Of a DNA stretch of 64,000 bases, positions 46,233 to 55,950 are shown piece by piece. The notes beneath the pieces were generated by a model. That model was not told where the DNA came from and ran no database searches. It saw nothing but the letters and a program-made list of their open reading frames with translations. Positions within the stretch are counted from its first letter, which is position 1, and each line of letters starts with the position of its first letter. Both the position numbers and the translations under genes were made by a program. The stretch is from Bifidobacterium magnum. GTDB lineage: Bacteria; Actinomycetota; Actinomycetes; Actinomycetales; Bifidobacteriaceae. The stretch is from contig NZ_JGZB01000006.1 in assembly GCF_000741255.1 (NCBI RefSeq), forward strand, positions 41,581-105,580, read 5' to 3'.

Positions 46233-47156
46233 TCACTCGGCGTCTTCGACCTGCTCCACAGCGTCGGCTGCGTCAGCACGGGCGTGCTCGGAGTTGGCGT
46301 CACGGTTCTCGGAAGGATACTTGGCATCCTTCGGGCCCATGGTCTCGTCGTCCTTCTGCACGGCTTCTGCCACGGTGTGGGCGTTTTCCTTGAGCAGATC
46401 CTTCTCCCAAGCGGCCATCGGCTGATCGTTGCCTTCGGACTTGGCGGAGGAATCCTTGGAAGCGCCGGAACGCTCGAGCAGACCTTCGGCCACGGCGTCA
46501 GCCATGAGCGTGGTCAGCAGTTCGATGCCGCGGATGGCGTCATCGTTGGCCGGGATCGGGTACTCGACGGATTCCGGATCGGTGTTGGTGTCGACGATGG
46601 CGACAACCGGGATGCCGAGCTTGTGGGCTTCGGACACGGCCAGGGCTTCCTTGTTGATGTCCACCACGAACATCGCGGAAGGCGTGCGGGTCATGTTGCG
46701 GATACCGCCGAGCTGGCGCTCCAGCTTGTCCTTTTCGCGCTCGAGCAGCAGCAGTTCCTTCTTGGTCAGACCGGAGCCGTGCACGTCGGTGAAGTCCATT
46801 TCCTCAAGTTCCTTGAGGCGGTTCACGCGCTTGGAGACGGTGTTGAAGTTGGTCAGCATGCCGCCGAGCCAACGCTCGGAAACGTACGGCATGTTCACGC
46901 GGGTAGCCTGCGTGGCGATAGCTTCCTGAGCCTGCTTCTTGGTGCCGACGAACAGCACAGTGCCGTTGTGGGCGACGGTGGTCTTGATGAAGTCGTAAGC
47001 GGCATCGATCATGTCGAGCGACTTGAACAGGTTGATAATGTGAATGCCGTTGCGCTGCGTGAGGATGTACTGCTTCATCTTCGGGTTCCAGCGACGGGTC
47101 TGGTGGCCGAAGTGCAGGCCAGCGTTGAGCATTTCACTCATGGTAATTTGAGCCAT
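46233..47156 (-). CDS. rpsB: 30S ribosomal protein S2
   Basis: A 307-residue S2 protein. The core starts [20 protein letters not shown] and includes [22 protein letters not shown] and WLGGMLTNF. The C-terminal 60 residues form an acidic extension ([20 protein letters not shown]), as in other bifidobacterial S2 proteins. The ATG at 47156 is preceded by GAAAGG; a 13-codon upstream extension of the frame is leader. A structured leader lies upstream. Confidence 0.96.
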   Translation of the reverse strand: MAQITMSEMLNAGLHFGHQTRRWNPKMKQYILTQRNGIHIINLFKSLDMIDAAYDFIKTTVAHNGTVLFVGTKKQAQEAIATQATRVNMPYVSERWLGGMLTNFNTVSKRVNRLKELEEMDFTDVHGSGLTKKELLLLEREKDKLERQLGGIRNMTRTPSAMFVVDINKEALAVSEAHKLGIPVVAIVDTNTDPESVEYPIPANDDAIRGIELLTTLMADAVAEGLLERSGASKDSSAKSEGNDQPMAAWEKDLLKENAHTVAEAVQKDDETMGPKDAKYPSENRDANSEHARADAADAVEQVEDAE

Positions 47157-47405
47157 AATATGACTACCTTTCAGTGTCGGTTCTTGCCTGGCCATGTGAA
47201 CCTGCGTGCAGCTGAAGGCAGCCGACCGACACAGGCCGTCGCGAACATGGCGCGAATTTTGGTGCGTCGGTTGACAATATTGGGTGGTTCGAACCGCTTG
47301 CGACCGTGGTCCGGACCGGGGTGACGCACATCGGGTAATAATAGCACGACTGCCCCACCAATATGTTCATACCGGTGAGGCAGCCGTTGCGCGTGTCCGA
47401 CAACG
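47157..47405 (-). promoter_or_regulatory. rpsB leader with candidate regulatory hairpins and extended -10
   Basis: 249 bases between def and rpsB with no gene. Just above the rpsB ribosome binding site, GTGTCGGT (47174-47181) can pair with ACCGACAC (47225-47232), enclosing TGCCT/AGGCA. Higher up is a near-perfect 10-bp inverted repeat CTGCCCCACC / GGTGAGGCAG (47350-47383), which may end def or act as operator. On the minus strand TGCTATTAT (47338-47346) resembles an extended -10 element for rpsB. Confidence 0.4.
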
Positions 47406-47891
47406 TCAGTTCTGATGGTTGCGCATATATTTCATCGCGGCGCGACGCTCGTCCTTTTCCAGACGGTCGAGATACACGTGGCCGTCGAGATGGTCGGTTT
47501 CATGCTGCAGCATGCGGCCCATGATCCCTTCGCCCTCGAGCACGATCTCCTTGCCGTCAAGGTCGATGCCGCGTACGCGCGCATAGTTGGCGCGACGCGT
47601 CTTGTACCAGAGTCCAGGCACGGACAGGCAACCTTCGTCTCCGTACTGCTCGCCGCTGGTTTCTTCCAACACCGGGTTGATCACATAGCCGACCTTGCCG
47701 TCGATGTTATAGGAGAACGCGCGCAGATTGACGCCGATCTGGTTGGCGGAAAGTCCCGCGCGACCCGGATCGTCCACGGTGTCCACCAAGTCCTGGATAA
47801 GACGGCGGACCGCGGGCGTGATCTCCTTGATCGGCTCGCACGGCGTGCGCAACACTGGGTCTGGAACAACTCGAATTTCACGAACTGCCAC
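47406..47891 (-). CDS. def: Peptide deformylase
   Basis: A 161-residue metalloprotease removing the formyl group from new proteins. The three motifs are [16 protein letters not shown] and QHETDHLDG, with the metal-binding Cys and two His. The start is a GTG at 47891 with a strong GGAGGAG ribosome binding site 8 bases upstream. That ribosome binding site contains the stop codon region of the acyl-CoA synthetase gene, so the two are coupled. A longer frame upstream overlaps that gene and is rejected. Confidence 0.94.
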   Translation of the reverse strand: MAVREIRVVPDPVLRTPCEPIKEITPAVRRLIQDLVDTVDDPGRAGLSANQIGVNLRAFSYNIDGKVGYVINPVLEETSGEQYGDEGCLSVPGLWYKTRRANYARVRGIDLDGKEIVLEGEGIMGRMLQHETDHLDGHVYLDRLEKDERRAAMKYMRNHQN

Positions 47892-47895
47892 TGAA

Positions 47896-49974
47896 TTACT
47901 CCTCCGGATTAGCAGATTGAACGTCATCCACTGTAGTCGGAACGTCGGCCGAAGCCGTTTCGTCGTCCTCTCCGTCCTTGCGCTTGATGCGGTCGACACG
48001 GTCGTGCACGGAGTCCAACGCGTGCTTGACGGCTGGCGTGACTTTCTCGGCGGCGATGCGGTTGACGTTTTCCGAAGCGATCTTCATGTTTTCCGAAGCG
48101 GTTTTCATGGATTCCGACGTGCGTTCAATGATCTGGACGCTGACGGGCACGGGCATCGTGGACGGCTTGGGCGCGTAAAGCTCTCCCTCAATGATCTGCT
48201 CGTATTTGGCGAGCACCTTGGGGCGCACCACTTTCATGCTGGGCGTCATCGTGCCGTCTTCAAGGCTGAAGTCGTGCGGCAGGATCACGAACTTGCGGAT
48301 GGATTCCGCGCGGGAGACCGTGCTGTTGGCCTTGTCCACGTATTGTTGGACGAGAGAGCGCGCGGCGTCCGATTCGGCCACGTCTTCCAGTGAAATGTCG
48401 CCCTCGATGTGCTGCTGTTCCTTCCAGGACTCGATGGCCTCCGGATCCAGCGTGACCAGCGCGGCGATGAACGGCTTGTTGTCGCCGACCACTACGGCGT
48501 GGGACACGATCGGGCACGTTTTGACGATGTTTTCCATCGGGATCGGCGTCACGTTCTTGCCGCCCGCGGTGATGATGATGTCTTTCTTGCGGCCCGTAAT
48601 ATACACAAAGCCCTCATCGTCGATTTTGGCCAAGTCGCCAGTGTGCAGCCAGCCGTCCTTGTCGATGGTCTCCGCGGTCATTTCCGGATTCTTGTAGTAG
48701 CCGAGGAACACGCTCGGTCCCTTGACAAGCAATTCGCCGTCGTCTGCCGTACGCACGCTGATGCCGGGGCCCGGGCGTCCTACGGATCCGGCGCGGTTGG
48801 CGTCCTGCCAGTTGACGATCATCGGTGCCGCGGTTTCGGTCATGCCGTAACCCTGAATGAACGTGAGGCCGTCCATGCCGTTGAAGAAATGCACGAGGTC
48901 TGGGTTGATCGGCGCGCCGCCGCAAGCCAGGTATTTCATGTTCGGTCCCAGCGCCGAACGGATGGACGCGCCCACGGTGCCCATGTAGAACTTGTGCTTG
49001 ATGGCCATGGAGCGCGTGGGACGTTCATGGTTGTTCATCATGATGGACCATTGCACGAAATGGTTGAAACCGTTGGCGAACAGGTGGCCCTTGATGCCGG
49101 CGCCGGCTTTCTGGGAAGCCGCGTTGTAGATCTTTTCGAATACGCGCGGCACGCCCAGCAGATAGGTCGGCTGGAATGTGCGCAGGTCCGCCAGCAGGTG
49201 TTTGGCGCCCGGGACATATCCCAATACGCCGTGCGCGCCAATCGACACGTACTGGATGTACCTGGCGAAACAGTGGGCCAACGGCAGGAACAGCAGCAGC
49301 CTGCTCGGCTCGTAGATCATTTCCGGAAGCACTGCGTATCCCGCGTAGATGATATGCGTGAAATTGCGGTGCGAGAGCATGGCGCCTTTCGGCTTGCCCG
49401 TGGAACCGGAAGTGAACACGATGGTGAGCAGGTCGTCGGCGTGGACTTGGCCGATGGTTTCGTCCAGCGCCTGTTCGCTAACGGGCTCCGCCATGTCTGA
49501 CAACGCCTCGATGGCGTTGTTGGCGAAGTTGAATACGAGTTTGAACGAATCCTGCGTCGCGCGAATACGCTCCAGCGTTTGCGCATGCGCCTCGTCCCCC
49601 GCGAACGCGACCACCGGCTGCACCTGTTCAATGATGCTGGCCGCCTGCGCCTCGGAGTCGGTTTCATAGATCGGCACGCTTACCGCGCCGATTGCGGCAC
49701 AGGCGAAATCCATGACGCCCCATGAATAGCACGTGGCGGAATAAATGACGACCATGTCGCCCTTCTTTACACCCAACGCCATGAGGCCGCGCGCCGAACG
49801 GCGCACGTCCTCAAGCATCTCGTGGGCGCTGACCTCATGCCAATTGCGGGAACTGTCTTCCCACTGGGCAATGATGTCCTGGCTGTCTTCCTCCGCGCGT
49901 TTGCGCAGGAGGGAATATATTGTGTCTTGGTCGGTGGTGCGATACACCGGCTCTAATCCATATTCGCGCAACAT
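47896..49974 (-). CDS. fadD: Long-chain acyl-CoA synthetase (AMP-forming)
   Basis: A 692-residue ANL-family enzyme that activates fatty acids to acyl-CoA via acyl-AMP. The P-loop motif [16 protein letters not shown] is near residues 185-200. [15 protein letters not shown] is motif A5, [22 protein letters not shown] is A7-A8, and [18 protein letters not shown] is present; the A10 lysine region follows. The last 85 residues form a helical, repeat-like tail ([20 protein letters not shown]). The ATG at 49974 is chosen, although a GTG three codons earlier is possible. It probably serves phospholipid synthesis from exogenous fatty acids. Confidence 0.92.
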   Translation of the reverse strand: MLREYGLEPVYRTTDQDTIYSLLRKRAEEDSQDIIAQWEDSSRNWHEVSAHEMLEDVRRSARGLMALGVKKGDMVVIYSATCYSWGVMDFACAAIGAVSVPIYETDSEAQAASIIEQVQPVVAFAGDEAHAQTLERIRATQDSFKLVFNFANNAIEALSDMAEPVSEQALDETIGQVHADDLLTIVFTSGSTGKPKGAMLSHRNFTHIIYAGYAVLPEMIYEPSRLLLFLPLAHCFARYIQYVSIGAHGVLGYVPGAKHLLADLRTFQPTYLLGVPRVFEKIYNAASQKAGAGIKGHLFANGFNHFVQWSIMMNNHERPTRSMAIKHKFYMGTVGASIRSALGPNMKYLACGGAPINPDLVHFFNGMDGLTFIQGYGMTETAAPMIVNWQDANRAGSVGRPGPGISVRTADDGELLVKGPSVFLGYYKNPEMTAETIDKDGWLHTGDLAKIDDEGFVYITGRKKDIIITAGGKNVTPIPMENIVKTCPIVSHAVVVGDNKPFIAALVTLDPEAIESWKEQQHIEGDISLEDVAESDAARSLVQQYVDKANSTVSRAESIRKFVILPHDFSLEDGTMTPSMKVVRPKVLAKYEQIIEGELYAPKPSTMPVPVSVQIIERTSESMKTASENMKIASENVNRIAAEKVTPAVKHALDSVHDRVDRIKRKDGEDDETASADVPTTVDDVQSANPEE

Positions 49975-50026
49975 GACTCTCACTATAGCCGTATTGGCGT
50001 CTTCCTTAGAGAGTAATGACCACGGT

Positions 50027-50527
50027 TTAGCCGATATCCGCTACGGTGCACAACCATTTGTTGCGGATTTTGCGCATTTCAATATCGCCCCACAATTCCG
50101 CTTCGCCGACTTTGAGCATGATGCTGATTTCCACTTTGCGTTCGGAAATGACCATGCCGTTGACAAGGAACGGCTCGACGGGCGAATAGACGGTTCGCGT
50201 GCCGAACACGCCTTGTTCGCTTTTGTTGAACGATTGCAGCAGGTCGATCATGTATTCCATGCGGTCGATGCATACGGGAGACGCCAAGGCCTTGAACTGC
50301 TTGGTGATCTGCTTGCGCCGCAATACGTCCACGGCCAGCATTCCCGCGCGGCAGGCCAGCATGGCGAATTCGTAGCTGGAGCGTTCCGCATGCTCGTTCG
50401 GCCTGATCCAGACCATATGGAATTTGATGTTCCGGTTCAATCCGGTTTTGATCACGCCATCGTAGGATGGCAGCGGTTTTTTGTAGAACGAAATCGGTCG
50501 ATACATGAATTCATCTTCGAATGCCAT
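50027..50527 (-). CDS. Conserved actinobacterial protein, Rv3235/DUF6459-like
   Basis: A 166-residue soluble protein. The layout recalls the Rv3235 family (DUF6459), found near secA in actinobacteria. It has a central helical block FAMLACRAGMLAVDVLRRKQITKQFKALASP. A C-terminal beta sheet follows: VYSPVEPFLVNGMVISERK, then VEISIMLKVGEAELWGDIEM and RKIRNKWLCTVADIG. I rate this resemblance as moderate. GAAAGGGGAAG gives a good ribosome binding site for the ATG at 50527. No function is known. It is followed on the same strand by the acyl-CoA synthetase, 52 bases on. Confidence 0.6.
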   Translation of the reverse strand: MAFEDEFMYRPISFYKKPLPSYDGVIKTGLNRNIKFHMVWIRPNEHAERSSYEFAMLACRAGMLAVDVLRRKQITKQFKALASPVCIDRMEYMIDLLQSFNKSEQGVFGTRTVYSPVEPFLVNGMVISERKVEISIMLKVGEAELWGDIEMRKIRNKWLCTVADIG

Positions 50528-50715
50528 GATCTTCCCCTTTCCTGTTATCCGTTACAGTCCAACCAGTTAATCTGTAAGCAGAAATATTTATAGAAAAAAT
50601 AACTGGTTCCCTGATTGTCCGGAACATTGTTTCCGGGCAGCCATGTCAGTGACGTTGACTAGATAACCATAGATTTTCGCATTCGTCGATAGGCTCTACC
50701 AAACCATTGCATTTG

Positions 50716-50742
50716 TGTGGATAACCATTCGAGTTATCCACA
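50716..50742. promoter_or_regulatory. Two inverted DnaA boxes (TTATCCACA)
   Basis: TGTGGATAA (50716-50724) and TTATCCACA (50734-50742) are both exact matches to the DnaA box consensus. They face each other with a 9-base gap between the 9-mers. They could be a DnaA titration or regulatory site; the pair could also form a hairpin. Confidence 0.55.
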
Positions 50743-50752
50743 CGGCCATATA

Positions 50753-50790
50753 AAAATCCCGCAAGTTTTTAGACAGACTTGCGGGATTTT
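50753..50790. terminator. Bidirectional hairpin terminator at the end of guaB3
   Basis: A 14-bp perfect stem AAAATCCCGCAAGT (50753-50766) / ACTTGCGGGATTTT (50777-50790). A and T tails on both sides allow use from either strand; it ends 42 bases before the guaB3 stop. Confidence 0.9.
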
Positions 50791-50831
50791 GTACAGTTTC
50801 TAGTGTTTTTACTTGACGCTTGTCATACGAG

Positions 50832-51950
50832 CTAGCGCGTCGGGGTGACTACCACTCCGCACTTTTGGAAGCTCTTGATGTCCACATAGCCCGTGGACGC
50901 CATGGCACGGCGCAACGCCCCTACGAAATTGGTGGTGCCGTCGGCGGTATGGCTCGGACCATACAGGATTTCCTCCATGGTGCCTGCGGTGCCCACTTCG
51001 CTGCGACGACCGCGTGGGAGCGTGCTGTGGCGCGCTTCCGCACCCCAATGCATTCCCTTGCCGGGAGCGTCGGTGGCGCGGGCCAGTGGCGCGCCGAGCA
51101 TGGCCGCGTCGGCGCCCATGGCGAGGGCCTTGACGAAGTCGCCGGAAAGTCCCAGCCCTCCGTCGGCGATGACTTGCACGTAGCGGCCGCCGGATTCGTC
51201 CATGTAGTCGCGTCGCGCTTCGGCGACATCGGAGATCGCCGTGGCCAGCGGCACGTGCACGCCAATGGTGTTGCGATCGGCGGAGGCGGCGCCGCCGCCA
51301 AAGCCCACGAGCACGCCGGCAGCGCCCGTCCGCATAAGATGCAGGGCTGCCGTGTAGTTGGAGACGCCTCCCACAATGACGGGTACGTCGAGGTTGTAGA
51401 TGAGCTGCTTGAGATTGAGCGGCTCATGGTCTTGGGACACGTGTTCGGCGGAAACGGCGGTCCCGCGGATCACAAACAGGTCGACACCCGCGTCCAGTAC
51501 GGCGCTGAGGAATTCTTCCGTGCAGTGCGGGGACAGTGCGCCCGCGACGGTCACGCCCGCTTCGCGGATTTGGGCGAGGCGTTCCTTGATCAGGGATGGT
51601 TTGATCGGTTCCGAGTACGCTTCCTGCATGTACCGGATCGCCTCGCTCCCCTTCATCGAGGCGATCGTGTCGAGTTGTTCAGTCGGATCCTCGTAACGAG
51701 TCCATAATCCCTCAAGGTCCAGTACGCCAACGGAACCGAGTTCGCCCAATTCGATGGCGGTTTGCGGACTTACTACGGAATCCATAGGAGCGCCGATAAT
51801 CGGCACATCGAACTCGTAGGCGTCCACTTGCCAAGTGGTGGACACGTCTTGCGGATCTCGCGTACGACGCGAGGGAACAATGGAAATATCGTCGAGTGAA
51901 TATGCCATGCGGCCTTTTTTACCAAGGCCAATTTCGATTTCCGTAGCCAT
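50832..51950 (-). CDS. guaB3: GuaB3 family IMP dehydrogenase-related protein
   Basis: A 372-residue TIM-barrel protein of the IMPDH/GMPR superfamily, GuaB3 branch. It begins with the actinobacterial EIEIGLGKKGRMAYSLDDI and includes VPIIGAPMDSVVSP and YVQVIADGGLGLSGDFVKALAMGADAAML. The position of the catalytic-cysteine loop (SICTTR in IMPDH) reads GFGGGAASADRNTIGVHVP, so the thioimidate cysteine is missing, as in other GuaB3 proteins. CBS domains are also absent. Classical IMPDH activity is therefore unlikely, and the true reaction is uncertain. The ATG at 51950 fits homologues, with no clear ribosome binding site. Confidence 0.87.
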   Translation of the reverse strand: MATEIEIGLGKKGRMAYSLDDISIVPSRRTRDPQDVSTTWQVDAYEFDVPIIGAPMDSVVSPQTAIELGELGSVGVLDLEGLWTRYEDPTEQLDTIASMKGSEAIRYMQEAYSEPIKPSLIKERLAQIREAGVTVAGALSPHCTEEFLSAVLDAGVDLFVIRGTAVSAEHVSQDHEPLNLKQLIYNLDVPVIVGGVSNYTAALHLMRTGAAGVLVGFGGGAASADRNTIGVHVPLATAISDVAEARRDYMDESGGRYVQVIADGGLGLSGDFVKALAMGADAAMLGAPLARATDAPGKGMHWGAEARHSTLPRGRRSEVGTAGTMEEILYGPSHTADGTTNFVGALRRAMASTGYVDIKSFQKCGVVVTPTR

Positions 51951-52094
51951 ATGTGCAAGGCTATCGGCGGCACGTGACAGTGACCACCATGCGGACACCA
52001 TATTTCATATTTCTGACACTGCTCCCGTTTCGAAACATGGATACGGTAGAAAACGTAACGCATCTACTCACTGTTGCGAGAAAAGAGATTTTCC

Positions 52095-53318
52095 ATGGAC
52101 AAAATCAAAGTGCGCGGAACCGTGGTCGAACTCGATGGCGACGAGATGACGCGCGTCATCTGGAAACAGATCAAGGACCGGCTCATTCTGCCGTATCTGG
52201 ATGTTCCTCTGGATTATTACGATCTCGGCATCGAAAATCGCGACCGCACGGACGATCAGGTCACCATCGACGCGGCCCGCGCCATCGCCCGTGAACATGT
52301 GGGCGTCAAATGCGCTACCATCACGCCCGACGAAGCGCGCGTGAAAGAATTCCATCTCAAGAAAATGTGGAAATCCCCCAACGGCACCATCCGCAACATT
52401 CTTGGTGGCACCATTTTCCGCGAGCCGATTGTCATCGACAATATTCCGCGTCTTGTGCCCGGATGGACCAAACCGATTGTGGTGGCCCGCCATGCATTCG
52501 GCGACCAGTATAAGGCCACCGATTTCCGCGTTCCGTCCGCCGGAACGCTGACCGTAACATTCCAGCCTGAAGATGGCGGCGAGCCGATCGAACACGTGGT
52601 GTACCAGTATCCGGGCTCCGGAGTTGCGCAAGTGCAATACAACCTCGACGAATCCATCCGCGGTTTCGCCAGGTCCTGCTTCCGCTACGGACTGTTGCGC
52701 GACTACCCCGTGTACCTGTCTACCAAGAACACGATTCTCAAAGCGTACGACGGCCGTTTCAAGGACATTTTCGCCCAAGTATACGAAGAGGAATACAAAG
52801 ACGAATTCGAAAAGGCCGGACTCACCTACGAACACCGTCTGATCGACGACATGGTCGCCAGCTCGCTCAAATGGCATGGCGGATACGTATGGGCATGCAA
52901 GAACTATGACGGCGACGTGCAATCCGACACCGTGGCGCAAGGATTCGGATCCCTGGGCCTCATGACCTCCGTGCTCATGACGCCGGACGGCCTGACCATG
53001 GAAGCCGAAGCGGCCCACGGCACCGTCACACGCCACTACCGCCGCTGGAAGAACGGGGAAAAGACGTCCACCAACCCCATCGCATCCATCTACGCCTGGA
53101 CCGGAGGACTCAAGCACCGCGCCAAGCTCGACGGCACCCCCGAAGTCGAACACTTCGCGCGCACATTGGAGGACGTTGTGGTCTCCACAGTCAAGTCGGG
53201 ACGCATGACCAAAGACTTGGCCATGCTCATCGACCCTTCACACGAATGGCTTGACACGGACGAATTCATGAACGCGTTGGACGACAACCTCGCCAAAGCG
53301 CTCCACGCCAACAACTAG
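52095..53318 (+). CDS. icd: NADP-dependent isocitrate dehydrogenase (type II)
   Basis: A 407-residue homodimeric eukaryote-like isocitrate dehydrogenase producing 2-oxoglutarate and NADPH, mainly for glutamate synthesis in an organism with an incomplete TCA cycle. It begins [20 protein letters not shown]. The substrate-binding block is [19 protein letters not shown], the catalytic Tyr/Lys regions are present, DMVASSLKW and the NADP-binding [11 protein letters not shown] follow. The ATG at 52095 matches homologues; an upstream ATG at 52074 adds seven residues. It is divergent from guaB3. Confidence 0.95.
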   Translation: MDKIKVRGTVVELDGDEMTRVIWKQIKDRLILPYLDVPLDYYDLGIENRDRTDDQVTIDAARAIAREHVGVKCATITPDEARVKEFHLKKMWKSPNGTIRNILGGTIFREPIVIDNIPRLVPGWTKPIVVARHAFGDQYKATDFRVPSAGTLTVTFQPEDGGEPIEHVVYQYPGSGVAQVQYNLDESIRGFARSCFRYGLLRDYPVYLSTKNTILKAYDGRFKDIFAQVYEEEYKDEFEKAGLTYEHRLIDDMVASSLKWHGGYVWACKNYDGDVQSDTVAQGFGSLGLMTSVLMTPDGLTMEAEAAHGTVTRHYRRWKNGEKTSTNPIASIYAWTGGLKHRAKLDGTPEVEHFARTLEDVVVSTVKSGRMTKDLAMLIDPSHEWLDTDEFMNALDDNLAKALHANN

Positions 53319-53445
53319 GCGCGCACCACACATGGCTTGCGTTCGGCGCATACAGCCGGGCGCAGGCCATTTTCCGCAAGCATTCGGTCATACGATTACA
53401 ATGATCACAGACTCATAGCCCCGTCGCGGAAGGCAGAAGAATTTA

Positions 53446-54924
53446 ATGAACATGGTACGAGCTGGATCATTGCGCCACATCCTTGCATCATTGGTATGTA
53501 CCGGACTGCTGTGCGCGGCGGCGGGATGCGGATCGGCCGCACCACAGCAAGCCAACGGCACGTCCGAACAGCAAACCGTCGGCAATGTCGCGATCTTCAC
53601 GCCCAATGACGGCATCGCGCTCTCCAGCTCCACCCCATTGAACACTTGGGACTCCTGGACTCCGGCGCTCGCCAAAGCGCTCCAAGAAAAAGGCTTCGAC
53701 AAGAGTGACATCGACACCACTTCCAGCAGTTCTCTGGAAAAACAGAGCCAGGACATTCAGGACTATGTGGTCGACCATGTCAAGTCCAATGACCGGGGCG
53801 GCAAAGACGACACCAATTCCGATGCGACCCACCACAACGTTCTCGTGGTGGCTCCCGCCTTCGCTTCCGACGAAGCCACAAAATATTACGGCGATTTTGT
53901 GGACCAGTCGCCTATGACCACACAGTCGGGCACCGATTCCAAGGACACGGCACACGCCATACAGCGTTTGCGTTCCGCGCTGACGCTGGCCAAGGATTCC
54001 GGCATGCGCGTGGTCCTGGTCTCGAACACGATTCAAGGATTCGTTCCGGACGCTTTCGTGTCGCTTTCCACTCCTGAACAGATTGGCGCCATGCAGGCCA
54101 CGCAGTTGGCGGCCAAACTGCAATTGGACAAGGCGACCACTGACAATCCGAAGCGTATCGAAGTGCTACTGCCCTACGACGCCGACAATGCCGAAAATGC
54201 GTATTTCGCGCAAGACGCATTCGCCGGAGTATGGTCAGTGCTGCAACCGTATTTCTACAAGGGTGTCGCCATCAGCCCGTCCCGCACGCTTGCCGCGAAC
54301 TCCACGCAAAAAGATTGGGAATCCGTAACGATCAACGCCACCAAGTCGGACCAGATTGAAAAGGCGCTGCAGGATCGCCTGCGCAAGACCGACAAGGAGG
54401 ATGCCACTATTGACGGCATTATCGCCATGAACGATTTCGTAGCGTCCGGTGTGGTCGAGGAACTCGACAAGCTCGGCTATACGGGATCGGCCGTGGATAT
54501 CAATCCTTCCATTACGCTCTCCAGCATCCTCAATTCGCTGGGTGGCAAGCAGGATCTCAACAAGGATGAGGTTCCGCGGCCGCAGGGTGAACAGTCTTCC
54601 TCAGCCGAGAATACGCAATCCAAGAACACGAAGCAGTGGCCCATTGTTACGGGATATGGCGCGTATGTCAGCAATCTCCCGTCCATTGTCAACGGCAAGC
54701 AATGGATCACGGGATTCGTCAACCGTGACGAGGTTGCGCACCAGACCGCGCAACTCGCCTCGGAACTGAATCGTGGAGAAAAGCTGCAGTACGCCACCTC
54801 AACTTCCATTGATGGAACGCGCGTTCCCACCTTGCACATGGACATAGAGCCAATCAGTGCCGAGAATCTCAAGACGGCGCTCATTGATCCGGGTTATGTT
54901 TCCCTTGCCGACGCGGGTCTGTGA
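53446..54924 (+). CDS. Sugar-binding-protein-like lipoprotein
   Basis: A 492-residue exported protein with a basic N-terminus, a hydrophobic core and lipobox AAGC (cysteine at residue 28), so it is probably lipid-anchored by Lgt. The mature part resembles type 1 periplasmic binding proteins of ABC sugar transporters: VVLVSNTIQGFVPDAFVS, IEVLLPYDADNAENAYFAQDAFAGVW, DGIIAMNDFVASGVVEELDKLGY. A low-complexity insertion rich in Ser, Gln and Asn lies near residues 380-400. No permease or ATPase gene is adjacent, so partner and ligand are unknown; it may be a sensor or orphan binding protein. AGAAG is the ribosome binding site. Confidence 0.78.
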   Translation: MNMVRAGSLRHILASLVCTGLLCAAAGCGSAAPQQANGTSEQQTVGNVAIFTPNDGIALSSSTPLNTWDSWTPALAKALQEKGFDKSDIDTTSSSSLEKQSQDIQDYVVDHVKSNDRGGKDDTNSDATHHNVLVVAPAFASDEATKYYGDFVDQSPMTTQSGTDSKDTAHAIQRLRSALTLAKDSGMRVVLVSNTIQGFVPDAFVSLSTPEQIGAMQATQLAAKLQLDKATTDNPKRIEVLLPYDADNAENAYFAQDAFAGVWSVLQPYFYKGVAISPSRTLAANSTQKDWESVTINATKSDQIEKALQDRLRKTDKEDATIDGIIAMNDFVASGVVEELDKLGYTGSAVDINPSITLSSILNSLGGKQDLNKDEVPRPQGEQSSSAENTQSKNTKQWPIVTGYGAYVSNLPSIVNGKQWITGFVNRDEVAHQTAQLASELNRGEKLQYATSTSIDGTRVPTLHMDIEPISAENLKTALIDPGYVSLADAGL

Positions 54925-54981
54925 TGATGTAGCCGTTTGCTCATTATTTTGATCACCGCTTGCCGCCACACGAATCATGCC

Positions 54982-55016
54982 AATAAGGCTGTTACCTCAC
55001 GGGTAGCAGCCTTATT
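54982..55016. terminator. Terminator shared by the lipoprotein and M23 genes
   Basis: A 15-bp stem AATAAGGCTGTTACC / GGTAGCAGCCTTATT (one G-U pair) with a TCACG loop, overlapping the stop codon of the minus-strand M23 gene. Flanking T tails are short on both sides. Confidence 0.75.
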
Positions 55017-55615
55017 TGTCGTGGTTGCACCACCGTGCGCGGATTGATGTACTCTCCCTGTTTTCGTACTCCCCAGTGCACGCAGCGGCCGTCACAATGG
55101 TCGGACGATCCGGATACTTCGCCAAATGCGTCGCGTTTGCCTACGGCATCTCCCACTCGCAATGAGGTGGTTGCGGGCTCGAACGACACTATCCACACAT
55201 CCTGCGTGATGCTTACCACGGATTTCCCACCCACTTTGCCGGAAAAACTGACGATTCCGTCCATGGGAGCCAACAAGGTATCGCCTCTACTCGCTTGAAT
55301 ATCGATCCCTCGGTGGCCTGAAGCATAAGGCGTGGGCGGCCGCACAAATTCGGTGATGATATGACCATGGGCAATCGGCATCGCCATAATCGACTCGCAC
55401 GAGGTTTCATCAAGGTCGTCCGCATACGCATAGGTGATGGATCGGGCCGCATATATGCCGACTGCACCGGTCAAGGACGCCAGGATCAGCAGAGTCCAGC
55501 ATGCACGCATCCGTTTGCGACATGCTTCCATCCATCGCCACATCCGCCGATATCGAGACTTACGGTTTTGGCTGCCTGCGCTTGGAACGCCATGCGGTAA
55601 TCGAGTCATCTCCAT
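54992..55615 (-). CDS. M23 family metallopeptidase (LytM-like)
   Basis: A 207-residue exported peptidase predicted to act on peptidoglycan cross-links or as a divisome activator. A basic N-terminus is followed by one hydrophobic segment (TLLILASLTGAVGIYA), a signal anchor or signal peptide. The LytM domain shows GHRGIDIQASRGDTLLAPMDG (H-x3-D zinc site). The C-terminal site reads GRCVHWGVRKQGEYINP, where the first His of the usual H-x-H is Cys, a variant seen in actinobacteria, with an upstream CD(G)RC cysteine pair. The ATG at 55615 has AGGAG upstream; the frame is open to 55696. Confidence 0.85.
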   Translation of the reverse strand: MEMTRLPHGVPSAGSQNRKSRYRRMWRWMEACRKRMRACWTLLILASLTGAVGIYAARSITYAYADDLDETSCESIMAMPIAHGHIITEFVRPPTPYASGHRGIDIQASRGDTLLAPMDGIVSFSGKVGGKSVVSITQDVWIVSFEPATTSLRVGDAVGKRDAFGEVSGSSDHCDGRCVHWGVRKQGEYINPRTVVQPRQIRLLPVR

Positions 55616-55950
55616 GTCATCTCCTGCCCTATTGCGAGACGCATCGTTGCGGCCGCACTGTTCACACTGTGCCTGAAATGCGTGGCGTGGCGCCATCTGG
55701 AGGAACCTCGGTGGTTTATTGCCTTACAAAATTGGGTCAATGTGGCGTGACGGGTTCGGATACTTGATTTTGTTTGTTGGTCAGAAGATGAGGTGGTGTG
55801 GAAAAGTGAGTGAAGCGATGGGTGATATTACTTCAGACTGAGATATTTCAACAATACCACATATATTGACGGTACCGTTTTCGGCAGCGCGGCGGAACGG
55901 TCCGACAAAATCGTCGCCGTTATCAAATAGGCGTAATCAAATAAACCGGA
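55616..55950. other. Gene-free region upstream of the M23 gene
   Basis: 335 bases with no convincing gene. On the minus strand a -35-like TTGACC (55735-55740 on plus as GGTCAA) and a -10-like TAAACC (55713-55718) 16 bases apart could start the M23 transcript. The part 55770-55870 is AT-richer. I see no RNA gene. Confidence 0.4.

Larger units (their letters stand above)
50528..50831. other. Intergenic region with DnaA-type boxes
   Basis: 304 bases without a gene between the Rv3235-like gene and the end of guaB3. It contains a perfect 11-bp inverted repeat GTGTGGATAAC (50715-50725) / GTTATCCACAC (50733-50743) and a hairpin terminator at 50753-50790. The left 130 bases hold the upstream region of the Rv3235-like gene, and I see no further structure there. 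Confidence 0.7.
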
